This document shows positions 56,262 through 64,000 of a stretch of 64,000 bases of DNA, one piece after another; within the stretch, counting starts at the first letter, position 1; each line of letters starts with the position of its first letter. Made by a program: the position numbers and the translations under genes. Below the pieces are notes generated by a model. It ran no database searches. It had not been told where the DNA came from and worked only from the letters and a program-made list of their open reading frames with translations. The stretch spans positions 558,001-622,000 of the forward strand of contig JAKZZE010000029.1 in the NCBI GenBank assembly GCA_024220505.1, read 5' to 3'. This DNA is from Rhizopus arrhizus (taxonomy: Eukaryota > Mucoromycota > Mucoromycetes > Mucorales > Rhizopodaceae).

Positions 56262-57212
56262 TAATTTAGTCTGACTGTATTTGATTCTGTCAATGGTAAA
56301 ATAGCATCACTTTTCCGCCAATATCTGGACGATACATCCTGGAAAGAGGTAAGCAGCGTCAATATTACTCTGCGCGCAAGAATGCCAGCTGCTTCAAAGA
56401 ATATATACCAAGCAATGATGACCAAAGGCTCTAACAACGGGAAGCTCAACAAAAAACAGCTGTAAGTTGCCGTTGCCAAGGAAAAGCTATCATTACTGGA
56501 ATCAAATCAAACGGATTCTTTAAAAGCCTTGGACATTATTGATCTGTTGGTTAAGCACTGTCTATCTGATTCATCCATTTGCCCTAATGATACAGAGAGT
56601 GAATTGACATTCTATCGGAAGTTTGCTAAGATCCTTGATGAAATTCTGGACGACACTATGCTAAACATGCTAGATGGTGAAAACACATGCAAAACATTCA
56701 AGTCCATTGCAAAAACTCATGAGAAAATATATGGCCCTGATATTCCTCTCAATAACGCTTTGTCCGACGCATTGATTTAATACTTGCAACAGCAAGCCAA
56801 AAATATTAGAATGAATAAAGCTATTTTGACCTACCTCTTGGACCTTCCTTTCAATGAAGCAGATAGTGATCGTGTGTTCACGGTTGGGATGGACTGGACG
56901 GGTCCTATGGGGTATATGTTTGCCATAAAACAAGTAAAAGATGTATATATAGCCAAGCCAATTTCTACTTTGTTGATGCCCACCTATCTTGACGAGCTGC
57001 TATCTCTTGAAGAAACTCTGGATTGACTATATGTGTGGCGCAACCGTCATTTGAGCCTGAAGGAGATTATACTGTCAGTATTTCGCAAATGCGAACAAGA
57101 AGTGTTCTTTTCTTCCGCCCTTGGGACATCTGCAGGTGCAGATGTCAACAGCACGCCAAATATATATTTGAAACCGTCGACGTCGCCGCGATTAGGCCCC
57201 TGCAACGACTGA
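56262..57212 (+). pseudogene. Decayed lineage-specific gene related to the 37.7-39.1 kb family
   Basis: A single frame of about 317 codons is interrupted by three stops in phase: TAA 56463, TAA 56778 and TGA 57024, and ends TGA 57210. Between them it reads DIIDLLVKHCLSD, TESELTFYRKFAKILDEILDD, NIRMNKAILTYLLDLP, VGMDWTGPMGYMFAIKQVKDVYIAKP and LMPTYLDELLSLEETLD. The last two blocks parallel YKMDLKFNGQYRMVE and LVPTIMEKLYQI of the gene at 37.7 kb. Each stop is one transition from CAA or CGA. No nuclease motif is left in the preserved part. Function unknown. Confidence 0.55.
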
Positions 57213-58059
57213 TCTTGATTTGCAAGATTCAGATAATGATGAATAATAAAAAATGCATTTGTTGCTGTTTTTTTGTGAGAAATAGTATAATTATTATTAT
57301 TGAAAGAATTTTACTATTAGTCTAACAGCAGAAAGACACTCACTTGGAGTAGGTGCATTTATAATTGTTTATGATATCCTTGAGTATCTGATCAAGCCCA
57401 ATTTCATACGCTTTTCAAAAATGGTTGTGAAAGCAACATATCGAAAAAAAAAATCAAAGATGAATGTTGATTTCTTTCCATTTTCAAAGCTCAAAAAGCA
57501 AGTCATACAAACGGCACATTCAAGGAATGCTTACGGTCTACTTTGATCTTACAAATCTCACTTTCTTTCGGAACAGTGACCCAACCAAGTTTTGCTTTGG
57601 CCTGAGTGTCATAACTGTAGAACCGGTCAAGGCAACTAAAGGAGAAAAAAAAACTGGTCGATAGTCACCGTAGTCCACTTCATCTGAGCTCTCATTGTTA
57701 GCCAAGTAAGGCTATTCTAGACGAAAAAAATCTCGATTAGTTTCTTAATTGTCTAAAAGATATTCAAGCATGTCTAGAAAAAACCACACTCGTCTGGATT
57801 AGATATGCGACATATTCTTTTTAAAAAGCACAGCATTATTTTCCTGAATTATGTGACACTTGCTTTTAAAAACATATGATATTGTTTTTAAAAAGTACAA
57901 CAGGTCAACATCATTTTGGCAAAAGGTGTATGTTTAAGGCTGACCAATAGTAATACGCTGGCTTTTTTATCAAAAAGATTTACAAAAAATTTAACCCAAT
58001 AATAAAAGGGGAGAAACGTCTTTTCTCTCTTTTTTGTTATTATTTTTCCGAAGCGAAAG
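57213..58059. other. Intergenic and CHD promoter region
   Basis: No gene is seen. Probably contains the promoter of the CHD gene. T-rich and A-rich tracts only. Confidence 0.5.
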
Positions 58060-61000
58060 ATGACTCAAAGAGATGTCTTTCAAAACTTTATAGCTTCGTC
58101 TGCTTATAATAATCAAAATCAACAACAGCAGCAGCCACAACAGCCTAACATGATGTCGTATAATCCAAGTCTTGTTGGAATGGATCATACTTATTTTTAT
58201 CAACAACCACAGCTTCAACCTACAAATGTGCAGCAGATGCAGCAATTGAATCATTTAAGGACAAATAATAATTTTTCTCAACAGCAGCAGCAAGTGAGTT
58301 ACAGTTCAATTGCTTACAACAATTACCCTCAGCAGCCTAGACCACCATTGCCACAGCAACAGCAAATGTCTCCCGCGGTAATGAACAGTTTATTAGCCAA
58401 TTCGAATCCTTCCCTCATTTATCAACAGCAGCATTCCTTATTGAATCAAGTGCCTCAAGCTGTTCGACAAAGCACACAACAGTTTTATCCTCAACAATTA
58501 CCAGGCTTTATTCAGCCTTACGCACAACAACAACTATCTCCTCAAGCTATGCAAGCTTACCAGCAAGAATTACAACGTCAACAGCTTCAAAGACAGCAGT
58601 ATTTATTACAACAGCAGCAATACAGACAGCAACAACAGTATATTCAACAACAAAGAGCTATGACAGAAATGAATGCAAGGCCTAAACGACCTACAAGGGC
58701 AGCCACTAAAAAGAAACGAGCTTATGAAGAATCCTCTGAAGAAGACGATTTTGTAAGTCTTATTTTTGTTTGCTATTTTTATACTTATTTTTAATGGAAT
58801 AGGCTATTACTTCAGATGAAGAAGAGGTGCCTATTGAAAGCGATGAAGATAGTGAACATAATAGAAAGAGTCAATCAGCCTCGGTCGATCCCGATGAACC
58901 AGTAATGATTCCTTTAGGAACAAAGTCATTTGAAAGAATCTTGGATTATAGAAGAAATAATGAAACTGGCGAAGAAGAATTGCTTATTAAATATAAAAAC
59001 ACGAGTTTTCTTCATGTTGAATGGGTGCCTCTTGAAAATATTGAAAATGAGCATTTGGGTAAACATCGTGTTAAAAAATTTATGCAGAAATACCATGAAG
59101 AGGGCGGAAAAGGTGAAGATTTTCAAGAATATATTAAAGTAATAAAAAAAATGAAGTATTACATGTATATTGACTTTGGAATAGATTGACCGTGTAATTG
59201 ATGATGGAGAATTAGAAGATCCAGTTACAGGAGAAAATAAAATTTACTATCTTGTAAAATGGAATGGGTTATTTTATGATTTAGCCACCTGGGAAACCGA
59301 GGAAGATGTTCGAAGAGTGGATAACGTGAAATTGGAAGAATTCATTGCTCGAAAACAAATCCCGGCTCATAAACTCGCGCCTTCTGCTGCAAGACCAGAC
59401 GTGACGCGTTTTATTCAATATGATTCTTCACCCGTTTATAAATACAATAACTCGTTGCGTACTTATCAGCTCGAAGGCCTTAATTGGTTGAGATATTGTT
59501 ATTACTCTTTTCGATCATGTATCTTGGCTGATGAAATGGGCTTAGGAAAAACAGTTCAATCAGTTGCTCTCTTGAACGACATATATCACCACATTGGTAT
59601 TCACGGCCCTTTCTTGATCATCGCCCCATTGTCAACCATTCCTCACTGGACAAGAGCCTTTGGTGCCTGGACAGACTTGAACATTGTGGATTTCCGTGGT
59701 AGTCATACTGCTCGAAGCTTGATCATTGAAACTGAGTTTAACTACCTAGACATGGAAGGAAATCCTATTCCAGGCAAATATAAATTTGATGTTCTCATCA
59801 CGACCTATGAAACAGCCTCAGCTAGTGCTGCTACCTTGAAAGATATTCCTTGGCGATGTGGTGTGTTTGATGAAGCCCATCGTTTAAAGAACAAAAATTC
59901 AAAAGTGCTTGAAGTCTTACGTACATTTTATATTGACCACAAACTTTTGCTGACAGGCACTCCTTTGCAAAACAACTTGGGCGAATTGTATAGTTTACTT
60001 CACTTTATGGCTCCCCATATCTATGATGACGAAAAATATTTTTTTAGTGAATATGGTAATCTGAATTCAGCTCATGAAGTTGAGAAGCTTCAAGCTCTTT
60101 TAAAACCTATCATGCTCCGTCGTTTCAAAGAAGATGTTGAAAAAACCATTCCAGTCAAAGAAGAAACTGTTATTGAAGTAGAATTAACTAATCCTCAAAA
60201 GAAATGGTATCGTGCTATTTTAGAAAAGAATTTTACTTTCTTAAAAAGAGGCTCAAAAAGTAAGTTGTATACAAAAAAATAGAAGAGGAAAGAGATGCAT
60301 TCTAAATTTTTTATTGTCAGATAATAAGGACATGCCTCATCTTCGTAATATTATGATGCAACTTCGTAAATGCTGCATCCACCCTTATTTATTAGAAGGT
60401 GCAGAAGAAGTTATTGTCTCTGAATGCAATGCAAGAGGCTCTCAAGAACAATTTAACTGTCTCGTCCAGTCCTCCGGTAAACTCGTGCTGATTGACAAAT
60501 TGCTAAGAAAATTGATTCTTGGCAACCATAAAGTATTGATCTTTTCTCAATTCACAAGTTGCTTGGATATCTTGGCCGATTACCTTCGTGGACGAAAGTA
60601 TGCCTATGAGCGTATTGACGGTAGTATTCCTGGTGAACAACGACAAGCAGCTATTGATCGCTTCTCAACTCTTCCGATTGAAGAGTCATTTGTCTTCTTA
60701 CTTTGTACGAGAGCAGGTGGTGTTGGTATTAATTTAACTGTAAGTCAAGGGATAGATGAAAAAAAAGAAGATAAGCTAAACGAGTAAATTTTCAAAGGCT
60801 GCAGATACATGTATCATCTTTGATAGTGATTGGAATCCTCAGAATGATTTGCAAGCACAAGCTAGATGTCATCGTATTGGCCAAACTAAACCTGTCCAGA
60901 TCTATCGTTTGATATGTGCCAATACATACGAAAAGGATATGTTTGACCGTGCTGGTATGAAACTCGGTCTTGATAAGGCTGTGATGGGTACACACGATGA

Positions 61001-62925
61001 CGGTAATACCAACAAGACATCAGAGTTGAATAGACAAGAAATTGAAGATCTTTTGAAAAAGGGCGCTTATGGTGCTATGCTAAATGATGAAGAAAGTGCT
61101 AAATTCTGTGAAGAAGATATTGACCAAATTTTAGAAAGACGTACAAAAGTTATTCGACACGAAGGCAATGAAAAAGGTTCCGTTTTCTCTAAAGCTACTT
61201 TCTCTGCTGCCGATGATGATAATTTAGGCGTAGATCTCGACGATCCGGATTTTTGGGAAAAGTGGGCTGCTAAAGCTCAGATTGATACTTCCGAAAAGCC
61301 AGATGAAAACACTTTGATTATTAAGCATTCTCGAAGAAGACGACAAGTGCAACGTTTTGGATCGCGCAATGGAGATGGATTTTATTCTTCAGAAAATGAT
61401 TCTGATGCTGCATATGAAGATGAGTCTGATTTGAAATCCTCACGACGTGGTCGTGGAGAACAGCCTCGCCCCTGGACTCTCTCAGAAAAAACAAAGTACG
61501 AACGAAAATTGATGATTTACGGCTATGGGAGTTGGGACCTGATGGTAATACACTTCCCACGTCGAAGTGAGAAAGATTTGAGAGCGGTTACAAGAGCTTT
61601 AATGCGAAAAGCTTTGCCTGCTATTGACAAAAAGAACGAAGAGGATCGCAAGCTGATAGAAGATATTCAAGAGATTTTAGTTAATGACTCGCGTGATGAA
61701 GCAAGAAAGTATGACAGTGTTCCTTACATTGGCGCAACAAAGAAGCAAATTACGGAATATCGTTCCTTCTTGAGTCCCCCAGATTATGCTGATCATATTG
61801 AACGCAAAGGTAAATATGGTTTTTGTTTATCAGCTTCTAATGCTTAAAAAACGGGTAGGTCGTAACTTTTTACTTCGTATTCAAATGCTTCAAATTATTC
61901 GAGAAAAAATTGTCCCTAATGATTGGGAAGAAGCTAAAAAATTGGAAATTCCTCGTGTTACTGGTTCTCCGCCTGCCTCTTGGTGGAAATCAGATGAAGA
62001 TCGTGATCTGTTGTTAGGTATCTTGAAACATGGTTACCAGCAGTATCTTTCTATTCGAAGTGATCCAGAATTTTGCTTTTATGGTAAAAAATACGATGAT
62101 AGTCAAACCGACGGTGGAGAAGACGATGAACCCAAGAACGACCAGGCACTTGAGACAGAAGAAAAGAAGCCAATCACTTTTGGTACAAAGGATGAAGATA
62201 GCGATTATGAAGATAAAAATAATGGAAATGAAACAGATGAAGAAGAATACATTGACGGTAGTAAATCTGAAGTTTATATCTGGCCATCCAAGGCCGATAT
62301 TGGCATGCGCCTTCGTCGTATCATTGCTGCCTTTTTAAGAGAACGTGTTACCACAACCCGCAGAAGACGAGCCCATGATGGGTCTACTCGTTCACGACAA
62401 AGACAACCTGCTCAAAAACAGCGAAGTCAGGGTACTGGTCGTCGGTCAAAAAAGCGTAAAGTTGATGTTGAGCAAGATGAAGAAATAAAAGGATTAATTA
62501 CTGAGCAAAGTGTGGAACAAAACAATGAACAAAGTGCGGAGAATAACGACGAATTGTTGCCTTTAGATGACGCATCATTAGAAAAGAGACCAGAGACTCT
62601 TTCTGGATATCAAGTTGGAGCATGTCTTGCAGGAAATGTAGAGGAGGCAACCATGACAGAACGACATTTGTTGACAAGTGAAAAAGAACTACCTCAAGTA
62701 TATACAAAAGAACTAAATACCACCGAAGTTCCTGTAATGGGAACGATAGAACAGCCTCTATCAGAGAAAAAAGAAGAAACGGTTCATTTAGGTCTAAAGG
62801 AAGGGCCTGTTACCACGTTTGCTACTGAGCCTTCACCTGTAGATCAGAATGTAGCACACATCAATACAAAAGAACAAAAAGAAGTTGCTTCTGAAGCTGT
62901 TAGTACTGCTAATGTATTGAATTAA
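58060..62925 (+). CDS. Chromodomain helicase, CHD6-9/Kismet-like
   Basis: An ATP-dependent nucleosome remodeller. Six exons (58060-58752, 58803-59138, 59185-60259, 60321-60739, 60798-61809, 61859-62925) give 1533 aa. Order: a Gln-rich N-terminus of about 200 residues, a basic/acidic linker ([14 protein letters not shown], then EESSEEDD), two chromodomains ([17 protein letters not shown] and [16 protein letters not shown]), the Snf2 ATPase with [12 protein letters not shown] (Walker A), FDEAHRLKN (DEAH), [35 protein letters not shown] and ARCHRIGQ, and SANT-SLIDE-like helices. After the ATPase comes [11 protein letters not shown] ... [15 protein letters not shown], and later a [19 protein letters not shown] block. 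Both match animal CHD6-9 rather than CHD1. The C-terminal 250 residues are charged and disordered. Confidence 0.95.
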
Positions 62926-63169
62926 TTGAATTACCCCTTTTTAAATACGCACCACTATTTAAACTGTGTTTTTATGTAAAAGACATAGAAGTTGTATACA
63001 CAAGAAAGAAATGTTTACTAATAAATATATATACAGATATTATAACAATTTGCTTTTTATTTAGACCTCGTATTAAGTAGGTTTTGGTGTGAGATTAACG
63101 GGTGACTCTTGCTAAAAGTGACTACTGGATCTTTTATTGTTAGATGAAACAGTTAAAATATAAAAAAGA

Positions 63170-63201
<32 letters not shown>

Positions 63202-64000
63202 GTTAACTGGCTGCTTGAAGTTAGATCAAATATTGACATTTACAAGCGAAATTGAAAAAGCATATTAATATCTCTAAAGCATTGATGGCTGCCTTACAAT
63301 TAATGCTCATCCTTAAGAACTGTATTAATATAAACTTGGTTAATAATTCGGATTGTAGGTCTCGGAATGTATGTTTTTGATAAACTTGGAGTCGAAAGGC
63401 ATAAGAATATAAGGGACAATTGGATAGGTTCGTTTGTGCAGTGGAATGGATCTGATTCAGAAAGGTAAAGTAGCTTAATTCGAATAAAAAAGAGATGCAA
63501 TGACATTATTATCTTCAAGAGACTTGTTTTGATTGAATTATATATGCATCTATAATATTAAAAAAAATATATTTTTATATGAAGGAGGAATAGTATTTGA
63601 ATTTACTAAAGGTTATTGATAAAAAGTAAAGTCCTACGTGTATCAAAATAGTTTATTTAAAGCAAATTGATTAAATTGAATAAAAGATTTTAAAAAAAAG
63701 AAGATATTTGAAGTGAGGTAAATAAAAGGTATAAAAAATATCGCTCCTTTTCATATGCTTCTAAAGAAATATTGAAATAATTTTATATCAATGTTATAGT
63801 GTTAATATTTGTGAGCTGTGCAAGAGAAATTTAAATCATGTTTTAAGTTCAAGCAAAGTAACATACAGATTTCATAGTAATCAACTTGAGTTAAAATAAG
63901 ATGAAAATAACAAAAATAAAGATGAATCAATGAAAAGAATTACTCGAGAGAAGTAATTCAAAGTGTGAAGTAAAAGAAAATAGAGTAAAATAAAATAAAA
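62926..64000. other. AT-rich 3' region without a gene
   Basis: Holds the 3' UTR of the CHD gene, an A run near 63178-63201 and AT-rich spacer to the window end. Nothing else is recognised. Confidence 0.55.

Overview
The window looks like nuclear DNA of a Mucoromycota fungus, most likely Mucorales. The signs are AT-rich spacers with long A/T runs, many short GT-AG introns (about 45-60 bp), Zn2Cys6 regulators, a DIRS element, and conserved eukaryotic genes. All splice models below were read by eye from splice sites, frame continuity and family motifs. None has transcript support.

Layout. 1-4.5 kb is AT-rich with no gene I can support. 4.5-25.6 kb is a compact housekeeping block: a class I cyclic-nucleotide phosphodiesterase (+), an NDR/LATS-family kinase (-), an HD-domain phosphohydrolase (+), a Dma1-like FHA-RING protein (-), a secreted unknown (+), RAD50 (+, with a one-base frameshift), pterin-4a-carbinolamine dehydratase (+), two Zn2Cys6 regulators (- and +) and a helical protein I cannot name (-).

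26.3-47.6 kb is accessory and transposon-rich. It holds an IS630/Tc1-type relic, a 5'-truncated LINE with a 16-bp target duplication, a decayed Rpn-like nuclease gene, an orphan receiver domain, an apparently full-length DIRS retrotransposon (32777-37183) with inverted ends and an internal complementary region, a 167-bp inverted-repeat element, two genes with PD-(D/E)XK-like signatures, a second IS630 relic, a small secreted eight-cysteine protein and a decayed LINE. Most of this interval (32.7-47.6 kb) is bracketed by two nearly identical direct repeats of about 510 bp (32151-32660 and 47640-48152), so it behaves like an island.

48.3-64 kb returns to conserved genes: a 981-residue disordered protein with a possible AF4/FMR2-type C-terminal domain, a mitochondrial dicarboxylate carrier (-), and a 1533-residue CHD6-9/Kismet-like chromatin remodeller. 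Three decayed mobile-element pieces and a nuclease-family-like pseudogene lie between them.

How the genes relate: RAD50 (break repair), the FHA-RING protein (checkpoint/cytokinesis type), the NDR kinase (polarity/morphogenesis type), the CHD remodeller and the AF4-like protein (transcription) are independent core genes, not a pathway cluster. The most unusual content is the repeat-bounded island, the repeated nuclease-like families next to transposons, and three frameshifts that each look like one missing A in an A4 run.
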